NCBI RefSeq assembly: GCF_018362995.1
Contig: NZ_CP074372.1
Location: forward strand, 3,410,001-3,474,000
From: Chryseobacterium indologenes
GTDB taxonomy: Bacteria; Bacteroidota; Bacteroidia; Flavobacteriales; Weeksellaceae
Length of the DNA: 64,000 nucleotides
Reading direction: 5' to 3'
Positions 48,716 to 57,549 of this stretch are shown here, in pieces. The translations under genes were made by a program, and so were the position numbers. Positions within the stretch are counted from its first letter, which is position 1, and every line of letters starts with the position of its first letter. The notes below the pieces were generated by a model. It worked only from the letters and a program-made list of their open reading frames with translations. It was not told where the DNA came from and did no database searches.

Positions 48716-49129
48716 TTATTCAAAATTGATGGAGAAAGGGACGGTAAACCAAATCAATGCAGGGTGCCCTTTGTACTCTCCGGGAGTCCATTTGGTTTTC
48801 ATAGATTTCATCGCTCTTTCCACTTCATGATTAAGAGATTCATTTTCTCCTGTTACAATAATAGTTTCTATTGCACCTTTAGCATTCACTGAGAATTTTG
48901 CATTGGAACGGGCTTTACCTTTTGGCCCTTTTATCCGGTTAGAATTAATTTTTTGAGTTACATCCCTCATGAATGCGGAAATTCCACCAGGATATTCTGC
49001 CTGTTTACTTTGTTCAGATGTATATTCATCTCTGGAATGATCTTCGGTAAGTTGTGTTTTGGCTTCCTGTGTCTGAGCAAAGGCGAACCCACATCCAAGG
49101 CATAAAATCAATGTTAATATTTTTTTCAT
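48716..49129 (-). CDS. exported TonB C-terminal-domain protein
   Basis: A 137-residue protein with a signal peptide (L-T-L-I-L-C-L-G-C-G-F-A-F-A-Q). The mature part is mostly a TonB C-terminal domain: Y-P-G-G-I-S-A-F-M-R-D-V-T-Q-K-I, A-K-F-S-V-N-A-K-G-A-I-E-T-I-I-V, and W-T-P-G-E-Y-K-G-H-P. There is no membrane anchor, so it is not a normal energy transducer; such free domains are common in Flavobacteriia. Five bases before the DUF2306 gene. Confidence 0.82.
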   Translation of the reverse strand: MKKILTLILCLGCGFAFAQTQEAKTQLTEDHSRDEYTSEQSKQAEYPGGISAFMRDVTQKINSNRIKGPKGKARSNAKFSVNAKGAIETIIVTGENESLNHEVERAMKSMKTKWTPGEYKGHPALIWFTVPFSINFE

Positions 49130-49146
49130 GATTACAGGTATTCAGT

Positions 49147-50448
49147 TTATTTATTTTCAAAGAAATCGATGACCAGTTCATTGAACAGCTCTGGTTTTTC
49201 TTCAGGAACATAATGACTTGCATTTGGAATAATCGCTAATTGTCCTTTGGGGATAGATTCTGCGATTTTTACTGTATGTTCTGTTTTTATAAGATCATTA
49301 TCACCGGCAATGATCAATGATGGGCACTGAATTTTATTCAGGTCTTCATACTTCCATTGAGGATACTTCAAATCCAGATTGAGAAGATCAATAAAGATAT
49401 CATTTTTATGGTCTTTATTCTCTTTAGTAAGGTTCACGAGCATTTCTTTCATGGATTTTAGATCATTATCTTTGACTCCTTCCGGAAATATATTGGCTCC
49501 TGAGCATGCTATTTTATCTACCATCTCCGGATATTTCATTGCCATAGACAGCGCGAGAATTCCTCCGTCACTCCAGCCCAAAATTTTTGTTTTTTTGATG
49601 TTCAGCTTCTCTAAAAACTGCTTAAGATCCTCTGTCTGAATATCAAAAGTAAGTTCTTTCGTTTTGTCATACGTAGATCTTCCCCGTTCACGGCAATCAA
49701 CAATGATCACTTTATATTTTTTAGCAAATGTATCTTTTTGGTTCATAAAGGCACTGATGGATTGGCCATTGCCATGAAGCATAAGAACCGGCTCACCTTC
49801 TCCATAGACTTCATAGTATAATTTGATACCATTAACATCCATAAATTTTCCCTCCGGCATTGCTCCGATAATACCGCGACCTTTGATCAACAAAGATTTG
49901 TTGCCACTGAATGGTTTGTAATCTGAAGTTGCAATTGTAAAATGTTTTACGTGCTTTATTTTCTGAGAACGGATTCCTTCAAACCAACCATTTGAAGATG
50001 CAATCTCTTTTTCAAAACCTGAGTTTTCCAGCGGAATTTCAGTCCATTTTTTTGATTTTCCATCATTGACTTCCAGCTTAAAATCGTCAAAATAAAAATC
50101 CCCGTTGCTTTGTGCAAAAGCTCCGATATTCATGGTCTTCGCAGATGGACTGATGGTTCCTTTTATTTCGTAGGTTTTCCATTCATGGGTTACCTGGATT
50201 CCATAATATTGATTTTCAAAGAAACTGGTAGACTCATCTTTATTATCTATTCTGCACCATAACCCACAATTGGAACCATTATCCTCATTATCTTTTCTGA
50301 TTTTTGCCGTTATACGGAAGTTCCAGTTAGGTTTATTCTCTATATTGACGGCCTGTGTAAGTGAAGTCCAGTCAGAGACAATCGTTTTTTCCTGGCTGTA
50401 TCCTAAACAGAACAAGAGTAGAAGAAAGAAACCGAATTTTTTTTTCAT
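49147..50448 (-). CDS. exported alpha/beta hydrolase with N-terminal beta domain
   Basis: A 433-residue protein. I use the ATG at 50448, where the signal peptide starts (K-K-K-F-G-F-F-L-L-L-L-F-C-L-G-Y-S-Q). Residues ~20-190 look like a jelly-roll, carbohydrate-binding-like domain (W-C-R-I-D-N, F-Y-F-D-D-F-K-L-E-V). The hydrolase follows: M-L-H-G-N-G-Q-S, nucleophile in G-W-S-D-G-G, and H-Y-V-P-E-E-K-P with the catalytic His. An esterase- or lactonase-type role outside the cytoplasm is plausible. Middle of the five-gene run. Confidence 0.82.
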   Translation of the reverse strand: MKKKFGFFLLLLFCLGYSQEKTIVSDWTSLTQAVNIENKPNWNFRITAKIRKDNEDNGSNCGLWCRIDNKDESTSFFENQYYGIQVTHEWKTYEIKGTISPSAKTMNIGAFAQSNGDFYFDDFKLEVNDGKSKKWTEIPLENSGFEKEIASSNGWFEGIRSQKIKHVKHFTIATSDYKPFSGNKSLLIKGRGIIGAMPEGKFMDVNGIKLYYEVYGEGEPVLMLHGNGQSISAFMNQKDTFAKKYKVIIVDCRERGRSTYDKTKELTFDIQTEDLKQFLEKLNIKKTKILGWSDGGILALSMAMKYPEMVDKIACSGANIFPEGVKDNDLKSMKEMLVNLTKENKDHKNDIFIDLLNLDLKYPQWKYEDLNKIQCPSLIIAGDNDLIKTEHTVKIAESIPKGQLAIIPNASHYVPEEKPELFNELVIDFFENK

Positions 50449-50479
50449 GTATTTAGTTTTTATTAAAAGTAATATTTTT

Positions 50480-51682
50480 TTATAAACTATTGATATCCTG
50501 TGCAATCAGCCATCCCTCACTCCAGCATGCCTGGAAATTGAATCCTCCGGTCACGGCGTCAATATTCAAAACCTCTCCGGCGATATAGAAATTAGGAAGC
50601 AGTTTTGAAGACATGTTTTTAAAGTTAATTTCCTTTAAATCAACACCTCCGGCTGTCACAAATTCATCTTTAAAAGTTGATTTTCCGGTCACCTGGAACT
50701 TCTTTTTGCAAAGATTTTCTAATATTTTCTGCATTTCTTTTCCGGAAATATTAGCTACCTGTTTGTTGAGGTCAACTTTTGAAATATCTAAAATCTTCTG
50801 CCAGAATCTGTTGGTAATATCAAAGATCTTAGACTGCCCGATAGTTTTCTTAGGATTACTTTGTTTAAAATGATGGAAGATTTCTTCCGCTTCGTCCATT
50901 TCTATGGAGATAAAATTAACCTCAATTTCAAAGTTATATTTAAGTTTTGCCAGACTTATGGCTTCCCAGGCAGAAATTTTCAGAACAGCAGGCCCGGAAA
51001 GTCCCCAATGGGTAATAAGTAAAGGGCCGCTTTCTTCAGTTTTGAGTTTAGGAATAGAAATTCCTGCATTTTCAAAGCTTGTTCCCGGAAGATCTTTCAG
51101 CAATTCATCTTTAATGTTAAAGGTAAAAAGGGAAGGAACAAGGTCTACAATCTTATGTCCCAGATTTTCAACCATTTTTAAAGATTTTGGAGAGCTTCCG
51201 GTGGTATATACGATATAATCAGCCTCAAAATCCCCTGAATTGGTTTTTACGAGATATTTTTCATCCTGCTTTTCAATCTCTTTTACTGTACATTTTGTTT
51301 TTATAGAGACATTTTTCTTTTGCGCTTCATTCAGAAAAGTATTGATGATCGTCTGGGAAGAGTTACTTTCAGGGAAAGTTCTGTTATCATTTTCAATTTT
51401 CAACGGAACATTACGCTGGTCAAACCATTCCATGGTGTCCCCAGGCTGAAATTTGCTGAAAACACTCAGCAGTTCCTTATTTCCACGAGGATAAAACTGA
51501 ACAAGCTCTCTTGGATCAAAACATGCATGAGTCACATTACAGCGTCCGCCTCCGGAAATTTTAACTTTCTGAAGGACATCTGAGTTCTGTTCTAAAATTG
51601 TAATTGTATATTTCTTTTCGTCAAGATTGGATGCACAGAAAAAGCCTGCAGCACCGCCTCCGATAATAATGATCTGTTTCAT
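50480..51682 (-). CDS. BaiN/RdsA-type (HI0933-like) FAD-dependent oxidoreductase
   Basis: A 400-residue flavoprotein with the dinucleotide-binding start I-I-I-G-G-G-A-A-G-F-F-C-A, the family's K-I-S-G-G-G-R-C-N-V-T-H, and the late A-G-E-V-L-N-I-D-A-V-T-G-G-F-N-F-Q-A-C-W-S. The HI0933 group includes BaiN, which reduces bile acids, and enzymes of unknown target. It heads the minus-strand run, 31 bases before the hydrolase gene. Confidence 0.9.
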   Translation of the reverse strand: MKQIIIIGGGAAGFFCASNLDEKKYTITILEQNSDVLQKVKISGGGRCNVTHACFDPRELVQFYPRGNKELLSVFSKFQPGDTMEWFDQRNVPLKIENDNRTFPESNSSQTIINTFLNEAQKKNVSIKTKCTVKEIEKQDEKYLVKTNSGDFEADYIVYTTGSSPKSLKMVENLGHKIVDLVPSLFTFNIKDELLKDLPGTSFENAGISIPKLKTEESGPLLITHWGLSGPAVLKISAWEAISLAKLKYNFEIEVNFISIEMDEAEEIFHHFKQSNPKKTIGQSKIFDITNRFWQKILDISKVDLNKQVANISGKEMQKILENLCKKKFQVTGKSTFKDEFVTAGGVDLKEINFKNMSSKLLPNFYIAGEVLNIDAVTGGFNFQACWSEGWLIAQDINSL

Positions 51683-51796
51683 GTATATGTAATCCTATGC
51701 GGAAGATTATTTTTTCAAAAGTACAATTTTTATAAACCATCTTATTTGAGTATTTTTGAAGATTATTATTTTATAATACCCAAAAACGATTTTCAA

Positions 51797-52291
51797 ATGA
51801 TTTTCTACCATAAATTTGAAGTGCGATGGAGCGATCTTGATGCTAATAAGCACTTAGCCAATTCATCATATGTACAATATTGTGCGCAAGCCAGAATGGC
51901 TTTTATGACTAAAGAGAAAATGGGAGTAACCCAGCTAAGCAGATGGGGAATTGGTCCTGTAATCCTGCACGAAAGATATTCTTTCTTCAAAGAAATATAC
52001 GCAGATCAGATAGTTATTGTAAGTGTGGAAATAGACGGATGTGCTGAAGATTCTTCTATCTACCGCTTCGTACACAAATTCTATACACCGGATGGTATGC
52101 ACTGCGCCACTGCAGAAGCTACAGGAGTATGGATTGATATGATGCTTAGAAAAATGACCACTCCGCCGGATGATGTAGTGGAAGCAATGAATAAGTATAA
52201 AAGCCCGGAAACTGTTGTATTATCGAAAGAAGATTTCAAAAAATTTCCTTTCCACCCACACAATATCGACCCGGCAGAAATTAATATATAA
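51797..52291 (+). CDS. 4HBT (hot-dog) acyl-CoA thioesterase
   Basis: 164 residues from the ATG at 51797 (M-I-F-Y-H-K-F-E-V-R-W-S-D-L-D-A-N-K-H-L-A-N). That opening, with Asp and His in W-S-D-L-D-A-N-K-H, is the 4-hydroxybenzoyl-CoA thioesterase signature. A TATTTTTG box lies 38 bases upstream at 51751. It probably hydrolyses acyl-CoA or acyl-ACP. It is divergent from the BaiN-like gene. Confidence 0.85.
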   Translation: MIFYHKFEVRWSDLDANKHLANSSYVQYCAQARMAFMTKEKMGVTQLSRWGIGPVILHERYSFFKEIYADQIVIVSVEIDGCAEDSSIYRFVHKFYTPDGMHCATAEATGVWIDMMLRKMTTPPDDVVEAMNKYKSPETVVLSKEDFKKFPFHPHNIDPAEINI

Positions 52292-52292
52292 A

Positions 52293-52359
52293 TGATGAAT
52301 GATAATTGTTCAAAGATGTTGATGAATTACATTCTTGATGGATCAATTATCATTTATCA
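52293..52359. repeat. inverted repeat before thiL
   Basis: TGATGAATGATAATTG (52293-52308) and CAATTATCATTTATCA (52344-52359) are reverse complements in 15 of 16 positions, 35 bases apart. It fills the gap between the thioesterase and thiL genes, so it could form a hairpin in a read-through message. Confidence 0.6.
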
Positions 52360-52382
52360 ACGATCACTTATAAACAGAAATT

Positions 52383-53435
52383 ATGTTTGAAGATAAATCA
52401 CAGGAGCTGACGCCCATTTCAAAATTAGGAGAGTTCGGTCTTATTAAACATTTGACAGAGTATTTTCCGCTATCCAATGAATCTTCGGAGCTTGGAGTAG
52501 GAGATGATGCCGCAGTTATCAATCCTGATAACAAAAAAGTAGTTCTTACCACAGACGTACTGGCGGAAGGAGTACACTTCAATCTTGGGTATGTACCATT
52601 GAAGCACTTAGGATATAAAGCGGTAGTAGTTAACCTTAGTGATATTGCAGCCATGAATGCAACTCCTACACAGATATTGGTATCCCTTGCCGTTTCTAAC
52701 CGTTTTCCGGTAGAAGCTTTAGAAGAAATCTATTCCGGAATTCAGGCTGCTTGTGGAAGATACAAAGTTGATCTGATTGGAGGAGATACTACAAGTTCCA
52801 ATTCAGGGCTGGTAATGAGCATTACCGCTGTAGGAATTGAAAATGAAGAAAATATCGTAAAAAGAAGTGGAGCAAAACCTAATGATCTTCTTGTGGTAAC
52901 CGGAGATTTGGGTGGTGCTTACATGGGATTACAGATTCTGGAAAGAGAACATGCTGTATATCTTGCAGATCCGAATATGCAGCCGGAAATGGAAGGTTAC
53001 GACTATATCCTGGAAAGACAATTGAAGCCTGAAGCAAGAACAGACGTGAAGGCGATTCTGGAAGAACTGGATATAAAGCCAACTTCTATGATCGATATTT
53101 CAGACGGTCTGGCTTCAGAAATCCTTCACCTTTCAGATCAGTCAAAAGTAGGATTCAGATTGTATGAAGAAAAAGTACCATTGGATAATCTTACGATTTC
53201 TACCGCGGATGAAATGAATTTGAATCCGGTAATGACTGCTTTAAGCGGTGGTGAAGATTATGAACTTCTGTTCACGATCTCGCCAGATGATTTTGATAAA
53301 ATTAAAAATCACCCGGATTTTACCATTATAGGACATGCTGTAGAAAAAGAAGATGGAAACTTTATGGTAGCAAGAGGATCTAACCAGCTGGTAGCATTGA
53401 CTGCCCAAGGTTGGGATGCCTTTTTAAATAAATAA
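52383..53435 (+). CDS. thiL: thiamine-phosphate kinase
   Basis: A 350-residue enzyme making thiamine diphosphate from the monophosphate with ATP. Metal and nucleotide motifs are clear: G-V-G-D-D-A-A-V (residues ~39-46), T-D-V-L-A-E-G-V-H-F, N-L-S-D-I-A-A-M, G-G-D-T-T-S-S, D-I-S-D-G-L-A-S-E and S-G-G-E-D-Y-E-L-L. Full length. No thiamine riboswitch is seen upstream. Confidence 0.95.
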   Translation: MFEDKSQELTPISKLGEFGLIKHLTEYFPLSNESSELGVGDDAAVINPDNKKVVLTTDVLAEGVHFNLGYVPLKHLGYKAVVVNLSDIAAMNATPTQILVSLAVSNRFPVEALEEIYSGIQAACGRYKVDLIGGDTTSSNSGLVMSITAVGIENEENIVKRSGAKPNDLLVVTGDLGGAYMGLQILEREHAVYLADPNMQPEMEGYDYILERQLKPEARTDVKAILEELDIKPTSMIDISDGLASEILHLSDQSKVGFRLYEEKVPLDNLTISTADEMNLNPVMTALSGGEDYELLFTISPDDFDKIKNHPDFTIIGHAVEKEDGNFMVARGSNQLVALTAQGWDAFLNK

Positions 53436-53471
53436 AACTGAAAAATTATATTTAATTTTAAATATTGTAAG

Positions 53472-53506
53472 AAAACCGCAGCACTTTTTTTGCTGTGGTT
53501 TTTATT
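53472..53506 (+). terminator. terminator of thiL
   Basis: 12-bp stem AAAACCGCAGCA/TGCTGTGGTTTT with one G-U type mismatch, 7-base loop, and a T-run. Confidence 0.85.
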
Positions 53507-53533
53507 TATAGTTAATTACTTTATCATACAGTA

Positions 53534-54355
53534 ATGATTACACCAGAAAAAGAAATCCCGGTTCATCATCTCACTTCTGAAGAATTTCAGATGAGCACTT
53601 TGAGTGCAGCAGGCCCTGAGAATTTTCATGATGTTCACCGGCATAATTTTTTTGAAATCATCTGGTTCAGGAGCGTGTATGAAAACAGCCGTTTAGAACT
53701 GGATTTTGAAAGCTATCAGCTTGAGAATAATCAGATCTGTATCATTGCACCGGGACAGGCATTCAATATGAAGCTGGAAGGTGAAGAGGGATATGCAATG
53801 GCCATAAGCAGGGAAATTTTCAATGAGGCCTGTGATATAGAATCTGTACTTACAGGAGGTGAGCTTCCCTTTTTTTTAAATCCGGAAAATGAAAAGATCT
53901 GCAGTACCCTTATATCACTGATTGAGCAGGAATATAAAGCTGCATCAAGGACGGAACTCTTAAAGACATATCTGAAAGCATTCTGTATCATCATCGGAGA
54001 GCAAATTCATCCCCAGGAACCTTTATTGAATGACCGTCAACGCATTCAGGAACTGGTGGGGCTTATTGAGAGGCATTATATAATGCACAGAGAAACAGGT
54101 TTCTACGCTGGTCAATTAAAGATAAGTACGCACCACCTTAATGATATTGTGCGCCTTTTGAGAGGAACAACAGTCAAAAAAATGATTTCCCAGCGTCTTA
54201 TCCTGGAAGCCAAAAGAGAACTTAGCTTTGGCGCTCTTACGGTGAAGGAAATTGCTTTTAAACTCGGTTTTAATGATGCTTCATATTTTTCAAGGTTTTT
54301 CAAGAAACATACTCATCAAAATCCTGACAGCTTTAAGAATAATGAAAAAAGATAA
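53534..54355 (+). CDS. AraC-family transcriptional regulator
   Basis: A 273-residue regulator. The N-terminal ~150 residues form a cupin-like ligand domain (F-H-D-V-H-R-H-N-F-F-E-I-I-W-F, the usual double-His strand). The C-terminal ~95 residues contain the two helix-turn-helix motifs with I-S-T-H-H-L-N-D-I-V-R and V-K-E-I-A-F-K-L-G-F-N-D-A-S-Y-F-S-R-F-F-K-K-H. It precedes the Bcr/CflA exporter gene by 166 bases, so it may control it; I see no operator motif I can name. Confidence 0.92.
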   Translation: MITPEKEIPVHHLTSEEFQMSTLSAAGPENFHDVHRHNFFEIIWFRSVYENSRLELDFESYQLENNQICIIAPGQAFNMKLEGEEGYAMAISREIFNEACDIESVLTGGELPFFLNPENEKICSTLISLIEQEYKAASRTELLKTYLKAFCIIIGEQIHPQEPLLNDRQRIQELVGLIERHYIMHRETGFYAGQLKISTHHLNDIVRLLRGTTVKKMISQRLILEAKRELSFGALTVKEIAFKLGFNDASYFSRFFKKHTHQNPDSFKNNEKR

Positions 54356-54521
54356 TCCTCAATATTTACTATATTGATTGTCTTAAATTAATATTTTTCA
54401 TTTACTTTTTCATTTAAATCTTCAGTTTGTCCTATACTTCCTTCAGTTCTTTTATTGAAATATGACGCTTTTTAAAGCAACTTTGCAGCTGAAAAACCGC
54501 CTGTGAAGGCTTATATTATTT

Positions 54522-55757
54522 ATGAAGAAGAATTTGAATATTGTAGTGTTTATTTTGGCACTGCTCAACACCTTGGAGTCACTAAGTATAGATCTTTATC
54601 TTCCCGCTTTCCCAAGTATGGCTAAAATTTTTAATACCGATATCGGGCATATTCAGATATCCATCTCGGTGTTCTTTGCCGGGTTTGCCTTCGGACAATT
54701 GCTATGGGGACCTTTATCCGATAAAAAAGGACGAAAACCCATGCTGTATTGTGGGCTTTTACTTTTTATTATAGGAGCAACGGCTATCTATTTTACCTCA
54801 GATATTTATGTGTTATGGGCAATGCGTTTTCTGCAGGCGTTCGGAGGAAGTGCCGGAATTGTTATCGGCAGGGCAATTATTATTGATCTTTATGATAAAC
54901 AGAAATCGGTAACCATATTTTCCCAGCAGTCTCAGATCAGTGGAATTGCTCCTATTGTAGCTCCGTTACTGGGAAGTGTTTTCCTTAAATTCTGGGGCTG
55001 GAACAGCTCTTTTGCCTTTTTATGCATCATGGGACTCATCACGGTTTTCATGGTATACAAATATGTACCGGAAACCAATAGCAGAATCAATCTTCCTGAC
55101 GAAGAACTGATAAATGAAAAAGGATTAAAAGATCAGCTGAAAATGATCATTTCCAACAAAGATTTTATCAACAGTACCATGGTAGGAAGTATTGCGTTTG
55201 CATCCCTTATTATTTACATTTCAAATGCACCGTTTTTATTTATGGAGATCCATGGGTTTTCGAGCAGTACATTCAGTTTTATTTTTGCTTTTAACTCATT
55301 AGCATTGATCACAGCTGCCTATATTACTCCTAAGCTGATCAAAAGAATAAGTAATTCAGCACTGTTATTTACGGCTACTATTGTATTACTGGTGGTATGT
55401 TCTCTTCATATTCTGGTTGCTGCTGAAAACGTTTCCGTAGCCCTGGAAATTGCAATGCTGTATCTGTCATTGCTGGCTATCGGTATTTTGTTCCCAATTA
55501 CCTCCGCCCATGCACTTTCTCCGTTTAAAGAAGGAAGAGGTACAGCGGCAGCATTACTGGGGTTTATGCAGCTGATGGTTACATTTTTAATGTCAGCATT
55601 ACTGGGATTTTTAGAAGCAGATTCTATCATTCCAATGGTGGTAACACGTTCTGCAATGGCATTGATTGCCGTTTGGTTCGGGTATCGTATTTTTAAAACT
55701 CAAAAAAAAGAAAGTGTAAATACCAGTTCTAATCCGGAAACTCATCCTCTTATTTGA
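54522..55757 (+). CDS. Bcr/CflA-family multidrug efflux MFS transporter
   Basis: A 411-residue transporter with twelve membrane segments. Family motifs: L-P-A-F-P-S-M-A (residue ~27), F-G-Q-L-L-W-G-P-L-S-D-K-K-G-R-K-P motif A, R-F-L-Q-A-F-G-G-S-A-G in helix 4 and I-A-P-I-V-A-P-L-L-G-S in helix 5. It exports bicyclomycin-type or other small compounds by proton exchange. It follows the AraC regulator, and an outer-membrane protein gene follows, suggesting one stress/drug locus. Confidence 0.92.
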   Translation: MKKNLNIVVFILALLNTLESLSIDLYLPAFPSMAKIFNTDIGHIQISISVFFAGFAFGQLLWGPLSDKKGRKPMLYCGLLLFIIGATAIYFTSDIYVLWAMRFLQAFGGSAGIVIGRAIIIDLYDKQKSVTIFSQQSQISGIAPIVAPLLGSVFLKFWGWNSSFAFLCIMGLITVFMVYKYVPETNSRINLPDEELINEKGLKDQLKMIISNKDFINSTMVGSIAFASLIIYISNAPFLFMEIHGFSSSTFSFIFAFNSLALITAAYITPKLIKRISNSALLFTATIVLLVVCSLHILVAAENVSVALEIAMLYLSLLAIGILFPITSAHALSPFKEGRGTAAALLGFMQLMVTFLMSALLGFLEADSIIPMVVTRSAMALIAVWFGYRIFKTQKKESVNTSSNPETHPLI

Positions 55758-55812
55758 TCCTGTTGTCATACAATCCAGACACTTAATCAAGTAATTTTTG
55801 TGAAAAATTACC

Positions 55813-55858
55813 AAAGGGTTCTCTTTGCATAAAATTTAAAATATGAAAAGAACCCTTT
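55813..55858 (+). promoter_or_regulatory. hairpin around the start codon of the outer-membrane protein gene
   Basis: AAAGGGTTCT (55813-55822) and its exact complement AGAACCCTTT (55849-55858) flank 26 bases that include the ATG at 55843. The right arm lies inside codons 3-6. In a message that starts before 55813 the start would sit in the loop, so folding could limit or tune translation. Confidence 0.5.
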
Positions 55859-56751
55859 CGACGGTATTATGCTGTTTATTGCCATTAGGATATTGGGTAA
55901 GTGCACAATCCGGAATCTCTGCAGAACTGAAGACAGAATATATTCCGGGCTCCAACTACATCCGCCCTGAAGACAGTACAAAGACGAATTCCAAAAGTGA
56001 TTTTAAAAGAATAGATCTTAACCTCAGTATTCCGCTATCTGTAAAAAAAGATACCGACGGAAAAGTAAGGTCGTGGTCTATGCTGTTGAGCGGATCTTAT
56101 GCAAAGATGACCCATAAAAATTATGAAACCCGATTATTTCCGGATGAGATGCTGAATGCGCAGGTGGGAATACAACATATGAGACCTTTGGGAAAAAAGT
56201 GGAGTATGATGATGACGGCATCCGTGGGAGTGTATACAGACCTTGAAAAAGTCAGTTTTGATGATGTGCTGGGGCAGGGAGGAATTTTGTTTATCAGACA
56301 CTTTAACCCTAATCTTTCATTGGGAGGAGGGCCGGTGCTTACCACGGCTTTTGGAGTTCCTATGATTTTACCATGGATTTATTTTGATTGGAAAACCAAC
56401 GGAAAAATTAAATTCAACATCAATTTCCCGCAAGGAATGGAAGCCGGGTATCTGTTTTCAGACAAATTTGCTTTAAAAGCTGTTGTAGATCTTAACGGGA
56501 TGACAGCAGAGAGAAATGTAGGCGGAAAATCTATGCTGCTAGGTTATCAGCAGATCACTGCAGGACTCAGACCTGAATTGAAAATCAATGATAAACTTAC
56601 GTTACGTGTAACAGGTGGAACGGCAATACTGAGAAGTTTCAGCGAAAATGACAGGAAAATCAGCAGCATTTTCAAAGACAAAAAAATAGCAGATCCAAGA
56701 TTTGCAAGTACATTCTACGCTGCAGTGTCACTGCGCTGGAATCTGCCATAA
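55843..56751 (+). CDS. DUF6268-like outer-membrane protein
   Basis: A 302-residue protein with a signal peptide (T-L-S-T-V-L-C-C-L-L-P-L-G-Y-W-V-S-A-Q). The mature part is a series of alternating strands with turns such as K-K-D-T-D-G-K, the motif S-L-G-G-G-P-V-L-T-T-A-F-G-V-P near the middle and an aromatic last strand A-V-S-L-R-W-N-L-P. This is the pattern of a beta-barrel of the kind called DUF6268. Role unknown. It follows the exporter gene by 85 bases. Confidence 0.75.
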   Translation: MKRTLSTVLCCLLPLGYWVSAQSGISAELKTEYIPGSNYIRPEDSTKTNSKSDFKRIDLNLSIPLSVKKDTDGKVRSWSMLLSGSYAKMTHKNYETRLFPDEMLNAQVGIQHMRPLGKKWSMMMTASVGVYTDLEKVSFDDVLGQGGILFIRHFNPNLSLGGGPVLTTAFGVPMILPWIYFDWKTNGKIKFNINFPQGMEAGYLFSDKFALKAVVDLNGMTAERNVGGKSMLLGYQQITAGLRPELKINDKLTLRVTGGTAILRSFSENDRKISSIFKDKKIADPRFASTFYAAVSLRWNLP

Positions 56752-56756
56752 ATACT

Positions 56757-56797
56757 AAAAAGGAAGGCGTATAATATTTTTATACGCCTTCCTTTTT
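56757..56797. terminator. strong bidirectional terminator
   Basis: Perfect 18-bp stem (AAAAAGGAAGGCGTATAA and its complement) with loop TATTT between the barrel gene and the convergent regulator gene. Confidence 0.95.
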
Positions 56798-56814
56798 TAT
56801 GATAAGTTATTTAT

Positions 56815-57549
56815 TTACTTGCTGATCAGTTTCTTATACACTACCTGATTAAGCAATTCTTCTTTTCGGGTACGGGAAATAGGAAGCTCAGTTTTATTAA
56901 TGAAAAGCCGTCCTCCGGAGATCATATCGATATGGGTGATATTGATGAGGTAAGATTTGTGAATCCTGAAAAAATGATCTGAAGGAAGGGATTCTTCAAT
57001 CGCTTTCATCGTCTGATGAATAACCAGTGACTTGTCTTTAAAATGAAGTTTGGTATAATTCTGCATACTTTCAATGTACAGAATATCTACCCAGGAAACC
57101 TTAATAAAGGAGTCAGACTGCCTTACATACAGAAATGGATCATCCAGAGGAGAATTCTTTTTTAATTTTTCTCTGATGATAAACTGTTGCTGAGCCTTGT
57201 TTACCGCCTGATAAAAACGGTTAAAAGCAATGGGTTTTAAAAGATAATCAACAACCTGCAGACGGAATCCCTCCAAAGCGTATTCAGAATACGCTGTGGT
57301 AAGAATACACGAAGGCGGATTTTCCAGCTGTTCCAGAAATTCCAGACCGGTAAGATAAGGCATGTTGATATCCAGGAAAAGAAGATCTATTTCGCTTTCC
57401 TTTACTTTGGCATCTGCTTCCAGTGCGGTGGCACAGGTTCCTTCAACCGATAAAAAATCAATTTGACCAGCCAGTTCTTTAAGATGGAATCTTGCAAGAG
57501 GTTCATCATCTATAATCAGGCATTTCATTTTAGGAATATTAGAGCTCAT
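56815..57549 (-). CDS. LytTR-family response regulator (second system)
   Basis: A 244-residue regulator. Receiver: D-D-E pair at 14-16, phospho-acceptor Asp60 in L-F-L-D-I-N-M-P, Lys105 in D-Y-L-L-K-P. LytTR domain: V-D-I-L-Y-I-E-S-M-Q-N-Y-T-K-L, then S-D-H-F-F-R-I-H-K-S-Y-L-I-N. The ATG at 57549 overlaps the kinase stop by 11 bases; a second Met at 57528 is the other option. It should bind paired direct repeats; none like those at 1.4 kb is seen beside it. Confidence 0.92.
   Translation of the reverse strand: MSSNIPKMKCLIIDDEPLARFHLKELAGQIDFLSVEGTCATALEADAKVKESEIDLLFLDINMPYLTGLEFLEQLENPPSCILTTAYSEYALEGFRLQVVDYLLKPIAFNRFYQAVNKAQQQFIIREKLKKNSPLDDPFLYVRQSDSFIKVSWVDILYIESMQNYTKLHFKDKSLVIHQTMKAIEESLPSDHFFRIHKSYLINITHIDMISGGRLFINKTELPISRTRKEELLNQVVYKKLISK

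Noticed and set aside
52292..52382. Thiamine (TPP) riboswitch before thiL
   Set aside because: The gap is only 91 bases and holds a simple inverted repeat; I see neither of the conserved TPP-binding loops.
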